Origin: Pseudomonadota bacterium
Lineage (GTDB): Bacteria > Desulfobacterota > Desulfobacteria > Desulfobacterales > Desulfolunaceae
Direction: 5' to 3'
Assembly (NCBI GenBank): GCA_018818835.1
Contig: JAHIRD010000156.1
Span: 1-33,577, forward strand
Length of the DNA: 33,577 nucleotides
This document shows, piece by piece, positions 7,956-15,950 of this stretch; the stretch's first letter is position 1, and each line of letters starts with the position of its first letter. The position numbers and the translations under genes are program-made. The notes under the pieces are model-generated. The model did not search any database. It was not told where the DNA came from and saw nothing but the letters and a program-made list of their open reading frames with translations.

Positions 7956-9071
7956 ATGCTGACATCATGTGATCAAGAACAATTTTTCAAATTAATTAAA
8001 AAACTTGCCATAACGCCCGGGCCCAGCCTGGGTGAGGCTCCTCGCCGCTCTGTTCTGGAAGGGTTTTTTTTAGAACACAAGGTTTCCTACCAGGTGGATA
8101 TGGCAGGGAACCTTTGGGTATCCTATGGACAAGGGTCCTGGACCGATACGGTTGTGTTTGACGCCCATATGGATGTGGTCCAGGAGGGATATACCAAATT
8201 CGTAGAAGAAAGGGACGGTTGCATAAGGGGCCTGGGTCTGGGAGATAACCTGACGGCTGTGACTCTGCTGGCCATGCTTGCCGTTGATCTTCAAAAAAAG
8301 GCTCCAGGGTTCAGGCGACCGCTTAATATTTTATTCAGCATCGGAGAAGAGGGCGAGGGTAATCTCAAGGGGGTGCGTCAGGTTGTTCAGGACCATGACA
8401 AAGCACCCTACGCCTTTGTGTCCTTTGATCTTTCTTTTGATGAATATTCCCTGGCCGGGCTGGGATCAAACAGATATGCTGTCGAGATGACTTGTCCCGG
8501 AGGTCACAGTTGGAGTGACTATGGCCTTCCCGGGGCCATTGATCAGATGATGCAGTGCCTAACATCCCTCAAGGAAAAAGTCCGGGAACTGTCCCATGAA
8601 AATCCGGGATGCCTGTCCTTTAATATCGGGACAATCCAGGGGGGAGAGGGTATCAATTCCATTGCACGAAAGGCTCAGGCACGATTTGAGTTCAGAAGCA
8701 CAAACCCCCAATACCTGAAAATTCTGGATCACGAGGTTGGGGAAAACCTGGCCATGGTCAACCGGATCCCAGGCGTCAGTGCATCATGCACCCTGATCGG
8801 TAGTCGTCCGGCAGCCCCGCCGGTTTGCCCGGAGCGAACAGAACCCCATGTGGTCAGGATTCTGGCTGAATTGGATGAAAAAACAAGACCCGTTGTACGC
8901 AGCACCAACATCAATGCCACCCTGGCTGCGGGCTGGCCGTCCATCTGCCTGGGACTGTGTGAAAGCGGCCGGTTTCACAGCCACGACGAGTATGTGGTCA
9001 TTAATTCCCTGGAAAAAGGCTGGTCCGTGCTTGTCAAACTGGCCCAAACCTTGCTTGAAAAAGCGCCTTAG
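7956..9071 (+). CDS. M20-family zinc peptidase/deacylase
   Basis: 371 residues with the di-zinc M20 layout: VVFDAHMDVV supplies His71 and the catalytic Asp73, RGLGLGDNLTA the bridging Asp97, SIGEEGEGN the catalytic and metal Glu pair 131/132, FVSFDLSFDE Asp158, and FHSHDEYVV the final His near residue 343. The insert at about residues 180-285 (CPGGHSWSDYG...) is the dimerisation domain. Such enzymes hydrolyse peptide or N-acyl bonds; GHSWSDYG-type members are often annotated as peptidase T/ArgE-like, and the substrate is open. No clear Shine-Dalgarno precedes ATG 7956, and no alternative start preserves the N-terminal helix. No operon partner. Confidence 0.85.
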   Translation: MLTSCDQEQFFKLIKKLAITPGPSLGEAPRRSVLEGFFLEHKVSYQVDMAGNLWVSYGQGSWTDTVVFDAHMDVVQEGYTKFVEERDGCIRGLGLGDNLTAVTLLAMLAVDLQKKAPGFRRPLNILFSIGEEGEGNLKGVRQVVQDHDKAPYAFVSFDLSFDEYSLAGLGSNRYAVEMTCPGGHSWSDYGLPGAIDQMMQCLTSLKEKVRELSHENPGCLSFNIGTIQGGEGINSIARKAQARFEFRSTNPQYLKILDHEVGENLAMVNRIPGVSASCTLIGSRPAAPPVCPERTEPHVVRILAELDEKTRPVVRSTNINATLAAGWPSICLGLCESGRFHSHDEYVVINSLEKGWSVLVKLAQTLLEKAP

Positions 9072-9195
9072 CTTTGATTTTGCTGTTTCAGTAATCTCAA
9101 TGATTGGCAACCTTTTTAAAAGAGCTTGTGGCCCCCGGCAGGGATAATCTTTTGCCCTTCTTCGATAATGAATCGGTGTGACAACTACTTTTTTT

Positions 9196-9220
9196 GTAAC
9201 GTAATGCCCAAATTTACGTT
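9196..9220 (+). promoter_or_regulatory. putative ECF-type promoter of the sigma-factor operon
   Basis: GTAAC (9196-9200) and CGTT (9217-9220) are separated by 16 nt, matching the usual ECF layout (an 'AAC' -35 and a 'CGT' -10). The two boxes also lie in an inverted repeat, AACGTAA/TTACGTT. The site sits just before the sigma gene, as expected for autoregulation. A transcript starting about 7 nt after CGTT would leave only some 5 nt of leader. Confidence 0.45.
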
Positions 9221-9231
9221 AATAAGATAAC

Positions 9232-9717
9232 GTGGAAACTTACAGAGTATTTTACATTGAGACCAAAGATAAGCTGTTTGGTTATCTTATGCGTTTGACC
9301 GGGGATTATCAGCTTTCATCGGATATCCTCCAGGAGAGTTTTACCCGGATGTTGTCCTCCTATGGGACAGGCGAGCAGAACAAGGCCCTTTTGTTCAGGA
9401 TCGCAAGAAACGCACTGATGGACAGCAGGCGCAAAGGGAAACAGACCCGGGACGTGGAAGATTATGACCTGAAAGATGACAAGGACCCGGAGAAAGAGAT
9501 GATGGTCCGGGAATCTTATCAGAGGGTCATAAAGGCCATGGGTCATCTTGAAGAATTGGAAAGGGATATCCTTTCAATGTCCGTGAGCTCTGATTTTTCT
9601 TATCGTGAGATAGCGAATATCGTTGGCATCAGTGAGGCCAACGTCAGGGTGAAAATTCACAGGGCCCGGGCCCGCTTGAAGGATATTCTTAAACGGGGAG
9701 GAAAAAACGATGTATGA
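9232..9717 (+). CDS. ECF-type RNA polymerase sigma factor
   Basis: 161 residues from a GTG start at 9232. Region 2 is seen as LFGYLMRLTGDYQLSSDILQ followed by ESFTRML and NKALLFRIARNALMDSRRK. A charged linker (DLKDDKDPEKEMMV) leads to region 4, LEELERDILSMS...SYREIANIVGIS followed by VRVKIHRARARLKDIL, a helix-turn-helix for the -35 element. There is no region 1 or 3, so it is group 4 (ECF). The stop overlaps the next start by 8 nt (ATGTATGA), indicating translational coupling with the presumed anti-sigma protein. The Shine-Dalgarno is weak (AAGATAA), which fits the very short leader predicted from the upstream promoter. Confidence 0.88.
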   Translation: METYRVFYIETKDKLFGYLMRLTGDYQLSSDILQESFTRMLSSYGTGEQNKALLFRIARNALMDSRRKGKQTRDVEDYDLKDDKDPEKEMMVRESYQRVIKAMGHLEELERDILSMSVSSDFSYREIANIVGISEANVRVKIHRARARLKDILKRGGKNDV

Positions 9718-10270
9718 TATGGTAAGTCTGTTTATAGACGATGAATTGACTCTGGATTTAAAGCATGATTTTGTTGAAAACATTCATAATGATCAGGAGT
9801 TCTATCTTGAAACAATTGATTTTATTGATCAGGAAAAACTTCTGCGGGGAGACGTTGTCGACCGGGTACCGGACACCGGGTATGTGGAACAATCGTTTAA
9901 AAACAGATTTTTCAGATCCGTGATGCGCCCCTTGGCCTATGGACTGGCTGGCGCTGCTACAATGGTGCTTGTGGTCTGGATGTCGTGGGTGAATCATGCT
10001 CAGATCCCGGCCCATATGAATCGTTTTGTTATTTATCGTCCGGATGTGACAAAGGTTGAAATCGCAGGGAGTTTTACAGGATGGGAACGGATACCGTTAA
10101 CGTCCCTGGGTCAAAGCGGATATTGGGAAGTTACCTTGGAAGTGCCAACAGGGGTTCACCGGTATACCTATATACTTGAGGGGGAAACCCCTTTTGCTGA
10201 CCCAACCATTCTTGCGGTGGAAAGTGATGATTTCGGCGGCATTAATTCAATTCTTACGACGGAGTCCTGA
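9710..10270 (+). CDS. probable anti-sigma membrane protein with a glycogen-binding-like (CBM48) domain
   Basis: 186 residues. The first 60 (MYDMVSLFIDDELTLDLK...) resemble the short acidic N-terminal domain of anti-sigma factors (a 'DDEL' followed by a helix), but the zinc-binding HxxxCxxC is absent. A transmembrane helix follows at about 84-101 (GLAGAATMVLVVWMSW). The rest is an E-set fold of the AMPK/CBM48 type: VTKVEIAGSFTGWERIPL, GYWEVTLEVPTGVHRYTYIL, and FADPTILAVESDDFGGINSIL. This is how branching enzymes and AMPK beta subunits recognise alpha-glucans. The topology would place the glucan-binding domain outside the inner membrane and the sigma-binding part inside. Overlap with the sigma gene supports the pairing; the anti-sigma role is inference. 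Confidence 0.7.
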   Translation: MYDMVSLFIDDELTLDLKHDFVENIHNDQEFYLETIDFIDQEKLLRGDVVDRVPDTGYVEQSFKNRFFRSVMRPLAYGLAGAATMVLVVWMSWVNHAQIPAHMNRFVIYRPDVTKVEIAGSFTGWERIPLTSLGQSGYWEVTLEVPTGVHRYTYILEGETPFADPTILAVESDDFGGINSILTTES

Positions 10271-10271
10271 T

Positions 10272-10598
10272 ATGAAACCCTGGCTGATATATTTAGGTGT
10301 GGCTGTTTTTTTTATTCCGGCATGCTCGGTCCACTATTATAAAATAAACGATGATTCCATTTCATTTTATCTTAAAGATAAAGATGCAAAAGATGTACAT
10401 TTTCAATATTCCTATGATGGGTTTGAATGCCACGAGGCCCAAAAGATCAAGGGCGATACCTGGAAGATCATCGTTCCTTCCGTGAATGAGTTTTCATATT
10501 TCTACATGGTGGACGGTAAGGTCTATGTCCCACCCTGTCTGTTCACGGAACATGACGATTTCGGAAATGAAAACTGCATATTTTCAGAGGGCATGTAA
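10272..10598 (+). CDS. small lipoprotein with a second E-set-like domain
   Basis: 108 residues from ATG 10272, one base after the previous stop, with GGAG (10261-10264) as ribosome site; a longer frame from 10176 merely overlaps the previous gene. The signal segment ends in FFIPAC, a plausible lipobox. The remainder parallels the C-terminal domain of the preceding protein: DVHFQYSYDGFECHEAQ aligns with the GSFTGW strand, DTWKIIVPSVNEFSYFYMVDG with GYWEVTL...YTYILEG, and HDDFGNENCIF with SDDFGGINSIL. It is therefore likely a diverged CBM48-like domain tethered to a membrane, possibly a duplication of its neighbour. Confidence 0.65.
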   Translation: MKPWLIYLGVAVFFIPACSVHYYKINDDSISFYLKDKDAKDVHFQYSYDGFECHEAQKIKGDTWKIIVPSVNEFSYFYMVDGKVYVPPCLFTEHDDFGNENCIFSEGM

Positions 10599-10650
10599 CC
10601 TTTTGCCGGGGAAAGCGTTATAGTATTAAAACCATCATAAGGAGGAGGGG

Positions 10651-11598
10651 ATGATGAAAAAGTTTGGTTATGTTTTACTGATTATGTGCATCAGCGTGGC
10701 AGTGGCCTTTGCTGAAAACGGTATGGAAGAAAAAGAAAAAGCGGAAGGCCGCGTCATGACGCGTCAAATGATCGAGGCGGGAATACCCGCAGACAAGATC
10801 GAGCACATGTCACGCATGATGGAAGCAAATCATTTCCGGCATGCATCCATGGTATCTGCACAAAAAACAGTTATGGAAGCGGCCCAGGAAGGGCTGCCCA
10901 CAGATCCTGTCATGAACAAAGCCTTGGAGGGCATGGCCAAAAAGGTTCCGGAGACGGCCATTGTCAATGCCATGGAAAAAACCCGTCAACGGTATGCCAA
11001 TGCCTTTCAACAAGCCCGGCAGTTTAGTCTGTCCAAGGAAAAAACGAATCGGGTTGGAAATACAATTGCCGAATGCATGGCAGCAGGCTTGACTGAAAAA
11101 GATATGGCCCAGGTTATGACACAGCTCCAAAGCCGGGTCCGTGAGGCCAAAGAGGTCAAGGATCAGGACCAGGATCTGGTAGAACAGAGTCTTCTTGCAG
11201 TCCGGACCATGTCACGGATGGGTGTTGACTCTGACAAAACCCAGGCGGTGGTCTGCCAGGCTTTGAAGAATCAATACAGTGCACAGGATATGCAGGCCAT
11301 GCAGAATCGTTTCCAGGAGCAGGTCAGGACACAAACAGCCAACATGGTTGCCAACGCCTATGCACATTCCATATCCCAGGGCGTGGGTGCTCAGAATTTG
11401 GGCCGATCCGGTGATGCCGGGCCGGGCTCTGGGTCAGGTGGTCCGGGAGGAAACAGCGGTTCCGGGGGGGGCTCAGGAAGCGGATCGGGCAGTGGCTCTG
11501 GTGGCGGTTCCGGGGGTGATTCAGGCGGCGGCTCAGGCGGTGGTTCTGGTGGTGGTAACGGAGGTGGGGGCTCCGGCGGAGGTGGCCGAGGTCGTTAA
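10651..11598 (+). CDS. secreted helical protein with a Gly/Ser-rich tail
   Basis: 315 residues. An excellent ribosome site (GGAGGAGGGG, 10641-10650) precedes ATGATG; either Met may be used. A signal peptide (YVLLIMCISVAVAFA) is followed by about 210 residues of predicted amphipathic helices rich in Met, Gln, Ala and Lys. They contain loosely repeated phrases (RVMTRQMIEAGIPADKIEHM, VQALKNQYSAQDMQAM-like), which suggests degenerate repeats of about 40-70 residues. The last 65 residues are almost only Gly and Ser. This final gene of the ECF operon could be the main exported product of the regulon, for instance a cell-surface or matrix component. No family recognised. Confidence 0.65.
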   Translation: MMKKFGYVLLIMCISVAVAFAENGMEEKEKAEGRVMTRQMIEAGIPADKIEHMSRMMEANHFRHASMVSAQKTVMEAAQEGLPTDPVMNKALEGMAKKVPETAIVNAMEKTRQRYANAFQQARQFSLSKEKTNRVGNTIAECMAAGLTEKDMAQVMTQLQSRVREAKEVKDQDQDLVEQSLLAVRTMSRMGVDSDKTQAVVCQALKNQYSAQDMQAMQNRFQEQVRTQTANMVANAYAHSISQGVGAQNLGRSGDAGPGSGSGGPGGNSGSGGGSGSGSGSGSGGGSGGDSGGGSGGGSGGGNGGGGSGGGGRGR

Positions 11599-11609
11599 TT
11601 CTGTCTTGG

Positions 11610-11638
11610 GCCGGGTTATAAATCTTTACTGACCCGGC
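11610..11638. terminator. hairpin between convergent genes
   Basis: GCCGGGT (11610-11616) pairs perfectly with ACCCGGC (11632-11638) across a 15-nt loop, directly between the ECF operon and the convergent phosphatase gene, whose stop codon begins at 11641. No T-run on either side, so it is a weak terminator candidate serving both strands. Confidence 0.45.
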
Positions 11639-13036
11639 TCATATCTTAAGCCCGATCACAGTAATATCATCTCTCTGCTCGTTTTGCCCCATATACTCTG
11701 TCAATGCCCCCAGTATTTTTTTTCTCTGAATATCAAATGGCTTTTGATGATTCTCCATAATCAGATGTTTGAACCGGCCTGTGGTGAATCGAAGATTTTT
11801 TTCCCCCCCCATCTGATCTGTAAATCCGTCTGTTTTTAAATAAATAAAACACTCTTCACCGGCTTTAATGGTGTGGTTTTTGAAGACAAAATGCTCATCG
11901 GAATGCTGGTAACCCAGGCTGTGCTTGTCTGCCTTAACCATGGTCAGTTCATTGTTTTCAATATAAAAAAGAGGGATATGGGATCCGGCATAACGGATCG
12001 TTCTATCCTGGTGATTGATATTGACCACGGCTGCATCCAGGCCATCATCGGCCATATTTTTATTCCCGTTTTTATACAGAACTGTTTTCATGGATCGATT
12101 CAGGCGACCCAGAATGCCTGAGGGATCATGACAGGCGTCTTCAAGGATAATTTTCCGTATTTCCATATAGGCGATCATGGTCAGAAACGCGCCGGGCACC
12201 CCATGCCCTGTGCAATCCATAAGGGCAATAATGGTGCTCCCTTGATAGGTGCAGGTAAAGAAAATGTCACCGCCGACAATGTCCTTGGGCATCCAGATAA
12301 TAAGGCTGTTGGGGCTTTCGGTTTTCATGCGGTCAATGCCGGGAAGCAGGGACCTTTGGATCATTTCAGCATAGTGCATGCTTTCAAGCATCCTTTGGTT
12401 AAAGGATTCCAGTTCCAGGTGGGTTTCTTCCAACTCAAGGAAGGTTGTTTTGATTTTATCCCTGGACTGTTTGATTTCCCGGTGCTGCTTCTGGACAATA
12501 CCGCACATATAGGCAATGAAGGTGGATGAGGGAATGAAAACAATCGCCATCAGGATATCTTTCCCGAAAATGATGGATTGACCTGTCTGGATGCTGTTTA
12601 AATAGGATATGGCAAGATAAGCCAGGGTGACAATGGCAATGACTGAAAAGGAAACAAGCAAACGCGACTGGATAAATACAAAAATCAGAACAATAAAACA
12701 GGTCACCAGAATCAGATAACTCAAGTCCTTCATCACATATAAGGTGAACATCATAAGAATAAAGCTTACGACGACTTGGAAGTACATCGTGATGGTAATA
12801 AACCTTAAGGTGATCTGGCCTTTGAGTTGTATGGCTGCATGTGTTGCGATATTGGCTATGACCATGGCCAGATAGATATGGATAACTGGCCTGTAGTCGT
12901 ATTGGGCTATTTCCATGAATCTGGCTAAAAAGGCTATGCCCAGAGGGACATGGTAGACAAGAATAGCAAGGGCTGAATATTTGGTCAGGGATTTTCGTCT
13001 TTTTTTGTTGACGAAATCAGGTAGGGTGTTCTCCAT
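11639..13036 (-). CDS. membrane-bound SpoIIE-type (PP2C) serine/threonine phosphatase
   Basis: 465 residues. Six or so transmembrane helices (about 20-190) form an unclassified 7TM/MASE-like sensor. A short coiled coil (about 190-225, QSRDKIKTTFLELEETHLEL) leads to a SpoIIE phosphatase domain: IQRSLLPG, IVGGDIFF, ALMDCTGHGVPGAFLTMIA, LKTDGFTDQMGG and QRDDITVIGLKI. All the metal-binding Asp positions appear present. Such enzymes dephosphorylate anti-sigma antagonist or STAS-type proteins (RsbU, SiaA). It lies 163 bp downstream of a diguanylate cyclase on the same strand, a pairing that recalls SiaA and SiaD, but no SiaB/SiaC or STAS gene is in the window. Confidence 0.85.
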   Translation of the reverse strand: MENTLPDFVNKKRRKSLTKYSALAILVYHVPLGIAFLARFMEIAQYDYRPVIHIYLAMVIANIATHAAIQLKGQITLRFITITMYFQVVVSFILMMFTLYVMKDLSYLILVTCFIVLIFVFIQSRLLVSFSVIAIVTLAYLAISYLNSIQTGQSIIFGKDILMAIVFIPSSTFIAYMCGIVQKQHREIKQSRDKIKTTFLELEETHLELESFNQRMLESMHYAEMIQRSLLPGIDRMKTESPNSLIIWMPKDIVGGDIFFTCTYQGSTIIALMDCTGHGVPGAFLTMIAYMEIRKIILEDACHDPSGILGRLNRSMKTVLYKNGNKNMADDGLDAAVVNINHQDRTIRYAGSHIPLFYIENNELTMVKADKHSLGYQHSDEHFVFKNHTIKAGEECFIYLKTDGFTDQMGGEKNLRFTTGRFKHLIMENHQKPFDIQRKKILGALTEYMGQNEQRDDITVIGLKI

Positions 13037-13199
13037 GAAAAAACCTGGTCGAAGTTCGGGTTGAATGTCAGTTTGCTTAGAATAACCATCGCAAATTATT
13101 TGTGGACATCATAGCCCATGGTTTTTCAAATAACAAGTTCAAAGGTTTTTCCACAGAGCCACATAGAAATCCTTTTTGAGTCAACACCTGTGTTTAGAA

Positions 13200-14243
13200 T
13201 TACATGCATGAATTCGTTTTAATGGGAAGCTTGTCGAAAAAGGGCATGACACAGTTTCTTCCATTTTCTTTTGAACGGTAAAGCATGGCGTCGGCTTCTG
13301 ACAAAAGACTCTGGCTGTTATCACCTTGATTTAATGAGGACACGCCATAACTTGCAGTGACTTTAAGGTCACCCTTTGTGGGTGTTTGAAGTCGAAGATT
13401 TTCGATTTTCCATTTGAGCCTGTGGGTGATCTCAACGGCCACAGACAGAGATGTTTCAGGCAAGACCACCACGAATTCCTCCCCACCATACCGTGCAAGG
13501 AAGTCGCCTTTTCGGATAAATCCATGGATTTCATGGGAAATGGCCTGGAGGACCTTATCTCCGAACAGGTGGCCGTGGGTGTCATTGATGGATTTGAAAA
13601 AATCGATGTCCATCATGATAAGGGATACATCCCGTTTGTATCGCTGGGCATTGTTGATCGTGCGGTCCAAAAGATCATTGAGAGCCCTTCGGTTGTAGCA
13701 GCCGGTCAAAGGATCGGTGGTCACGGTTTTTTCAAGATCATTGATTTTAAGGATCGTGTTAAGGGTGTTTTTAAACGATGAGATCAATATACTGTAAGTT
13801 TCTTTCTCACTTGGGGTGGTGTGATGCTTGTGGATTAGATACAATTTTGCTTTTTGGGTGGCATTTGAGAAATCATAGGATAAGACGGATTCGGGTTTGT
13901 GAAAAAAGGTGCTGATGATATTGCTTTCGTTTTTTGAAATATAACGCAGGGTGCCGATGTCCGCAGATGGGAAATCTTTTCCCACGATGGCAAGGAGGCT
14001 GGACTTGCTTAAAAGGGGGTCAGACCAGATGTGGAGTCCGTCATCTCCGGAAAGCACAAAGGCAAAGAGTTTGTAATTGAGAATGACCTTCAGGATTTTG
14101 GATGTTTCCGATACAAGGTCTTCAATGGTGCCCTGGGAGTGGATTGACAGGATATGCCGATTCAGGGCTTTGGTCCTTGTATTCCAAAGCAGGTTGGCCA
14201 GTGAGATGGGACGTCTGAGAAATCGAAGGAAGTCTTTATTCAT
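13200..14243 (-). CDS. diguanylate cyclase (GGDEF domain)
   Basis: 347 residues, cytoplasmic. Residues about 35-165 form a GAF-like sensory domain without a recognised ligand signature. A linker (about 155-175) leads to the GGDEF domain: TDPLTGCYNRRAL at 176-188, MMDIDFFKSINDTHGHLFGD at 210-229, and GGEEF at 253-257 as the catalytic site. The inhibitory I-site RxxD is present as RKGD (244-247), five residues before GGEEF, so product inhibition by cyclic di-GMP is expected. Asn/Asp residues for Mg and GTP are intact, so it should be active. A sigma-54-like promoter lies 58 nt upstream of the ATG. Confidence 0.92.
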   Translation of the reverse strand: MNKDFLRFLRRPISLANLLWNTRTKALNRHILSIHSQGTIEDLVSETSKILKVILNYKLFAFVLSGDDGLHIWSDPLLSKSSLLAIVGKDFPSADIGTLRYISKNESNIISTFFHKPESVLSYDFSNATQKAKLYLIHKHHTTPSEKETYSILISSFKNTLNTILKINDLEKTVTTDPLTGCYNRRALNDLLDRTINNAQRYKRDVSLIMMDIDFFKSINDTHGHLFGDKVLQAISHEIHGFIRKGDFLARYGGEEFVVVLPETSLSVAVEITHRLKWKIENLRLQTPTKGDLKVTASYGVSSLNQGDNSQSLLSEADAMLYRSKENGRNCVMPFFDKLPIKTNSCM

Positions 14244-14300
14244 GGGGGAGGGTCGCCTTTGTGATCTGTTTGGGTTAAGTCCAACTTAATGGGTTGATTT

Positions 14301-14316
14301 AGCAAAATGTATGCCA
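14301..14316 (-). promoter_or_regulatory. sigma-54-like promoter for the diguanylate cyclase gene
   Basis: Reading the minus strand, TGGCATACATTTTGCT has GG and GC exactly 10 nt apart and matches the -24/-12 consensus TGGCAY-N5-TTGC. It would give a leader of about 45 nt. No enhancer-binding protein gene is in the window. Confidence 0.45.
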
Positions 14317-14396
14317 GTGCTGTTTTCTTCTGTTCTTGAAGGCTATATTTTCTTGGCTTATGTTTGTAATAATTTGATATTATTAGATGTAATTAT

Positions 14397-14416
14397 ATTT
14401 ACCTGAAAAGGTAAAT
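14397..14416. promoter_or_regulatory. palindrome/hairpin ATTTACCT-GAAA-AGGTAAAT
   Basis: A perfect 8-bp inverted repeat around GAAA, in the 400-bp divergent intergenic region 14244-14646. It could be an operator for a dimeric regulator of either flanking gene, or a small RNA hairpin. No coding sequence is seen in the rest of this gap. Confidence 0.35.
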
Positions 14417-14646
14417 AAATACCGTTGCTTACCATGCTGGTTATAAACATGGAATATTTTGCCGGTCAGCAGAGTCACATATGAAGGAAGCCTGTCATTA
14501 TTTTGACTGACTAATCCATGAATATACTTTGAAAAATCTTATAAAAAACGTTTCATCCACATAAATTTTATTGTAACGTATCTAAATAATCTATTCTTGA
14601 CAGGCCTGTGTTATCCCTGGCCATTCATCATACGACAAGGACATTC

Positions 14647-15657
14647 ATGAAGACACGAATCACAGACCTTTTCGGCATTTCCTATCCCATCCAGTGCGGT
14701 GGCATGCTATGGATAGCCACACCCGAGTTGGCAGCAAGTATCAGTAACGCCGGTGCCATGGGAAATCTGACCTCCGGGAATTACAACGCCGGAGACGATT
14801 TGAAAAACGCCATCGACCAAACAAGGGCGCTGACAGACAAGCCTTTTATTGTGAATATTACCACCATGCCGTCCATTCGGCTCCCTGTGTCCCTTCTCCA
14901 GGACTATTTTCGCATCTGTTGTGAAAAAAAAGTTAAAGCCATAGAAATCGCAGGTGCTCCGGTGGACAGGTTTCTTGGTCAGGAATTTATCCCCATGGCT
15001 AAGGTCGCAGGTGTGAAGGTCATCCATAAGGTGGGAACGGTCAAGCATGCGGTCCATGCCGAGAAAGCCGGATATGACGCGGTAACGGTGGCTGGTTTTG
15101 AAGAGGGAGGCTTCCCCCACAAAGACAATGTCTCCACCATGATTTTATTGCCTAAAGTGGCCGAAGCCGTGAATCTGCCCATCCTTGCAGCCGGGGGCAT
15201 GGTGGATGGGAAAAGCCTGGCCGCAGCCCTGTCCCTGGGCGCCGATGGCATGATGATGGCCACACGGTTTTTGGCAACCAAGGAAAGTGGTGTTCATCCC
15301 AATATTTACAAAACCCTGATTGAAAAAAATGAATACGATACCGTGCTGGCCTTGAAAACCCTTCTGGGTGGGCTGGGCCTTCAGGTCCGTGCCTTGAGAA
15401 ACGAGATCATTCGAAAAATTGAAGAGGTGGAACAAGGGGGCGGGGATCTTGCTGCCCTTCTCCCCCTGATATCCGGTGAGAGGGCAAAAGCGGTCTGGAA
15501 AGAGGGGAATGCCGAAGAAGCCATGCTGACCATCGGTCAATCCGTTGGGAGAATTACGGATATTCCCTCGGTCAACGAATTGATTCCCCGTATCATGGAT
15601 GAGGCCAGGCAGGCGGTTCAATCTTCGATGGCGAAACTTGGCATCAAAAGAACCTGA
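14647..15657 (+). CDS. nitronate monooxygenase-like FMN enzyme (NPD family)
   Basis: 336 residues from ATG 14647, preceded by AAGGA (14637-14641) at 5 nt; the GTG at 14608 adds an unlikely extension. It is a TIM-barrel FMN protein of the 2-nitropropane dioxygenase/nitronate monooxygenase group: YPIQCGGMLWIATPELAASI at the N-terminus, PFIVNITTMP, GVKVIHKVGTVKHAVHAEKA, GYDAVTVAGFEEGGF with the flavin-binding turn, LPILAAGGMVDGKSLAAAL and GADGMMMATRFLATKES. Members oxidise alkyl nitronates, and related proteins act as enoyl reductases (FabK) in lipid synthesis. The usual catalytic His near HxxEAGGH is not clearly present (the motif reads FEEGGFPHKD), so the substrate may differ. Confidence 0.8.
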   Translation: MKTRITDLFGISYPIQCGGMLWIATPELAASISNAGAMGNLTSGNYNAGDDLKNAIDQTRALTDKPFIVNITTMPSIRLPVSLLQDYFRICCEKKVKAIEIAGAPVDRFLGQEFIPMAKVAGVKVIHKVGTVKHAVHAEKAGYDAVTVAGFEEGGFPHKDNVSTMILLPKVAEAVNLPILAAGGMVDGKSLAAALSLGADGMMMATRFLATKESGVHPNIYKTLIEKNEYDTVLALKTLLGGLGLQVRALRNEIIRKIEEVEQGGGDLAALLPLISGERAKAVWKEGNAEEAMLTIGQSVGRITDIPSVNELIPRIMDEARQAVQSSMAKLGIKRT

Positions 15658-15731
15658 TTTTGAACTCCTTTCGCGGCCATTAGCGTCATTCGCGGCAAAC
15701 AATTTTTTAAGCACGAAGAACGAATACGATT

Positions 15732-15760
15732 TTGACAAACACGAACATTATTGCTAATAT
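15732..15760 (+). promoter_or_regulatory. strong sigma-70 promoter
   Basis: TTGACA (15732-15737), a 17-nt spacer and TAATAT (15755-15760): consensus -35, optimal spacing and a -10 with five of six matches. Transcription would start near 15767 and drive the dikinase-like gene with a leader of about 180 nt. The preceding 70 bp hold degenerate TTCGCGG and CACGAAGAACG repeat fragments. Confidence 0.6.
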
Positions 15761-15950
15761 TACCCCATCTCATCACCTTATTTGTGAAATCTGAATCGTA
15801 CAGTAATTTAAGTTTTTTATTCTGTCATTGCCGGTGTCACACTAAGTCTAAAAAAATCATCATCAAAACCGGAGTCGGTCCGGTTTATGTGTCAGGATTT
15901 GCTAACCCGTCGTAAACGCGTTGTTATTCGCCCATGGGAAGATGCAGGCC

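Noticed and set aside
11279-11632. Alternative-frame reading through the Gly/Ser tail
   Set aside because: The tail's GC-rich repeats leave all frames open; the main frame has the signal peptide and ribosome site.
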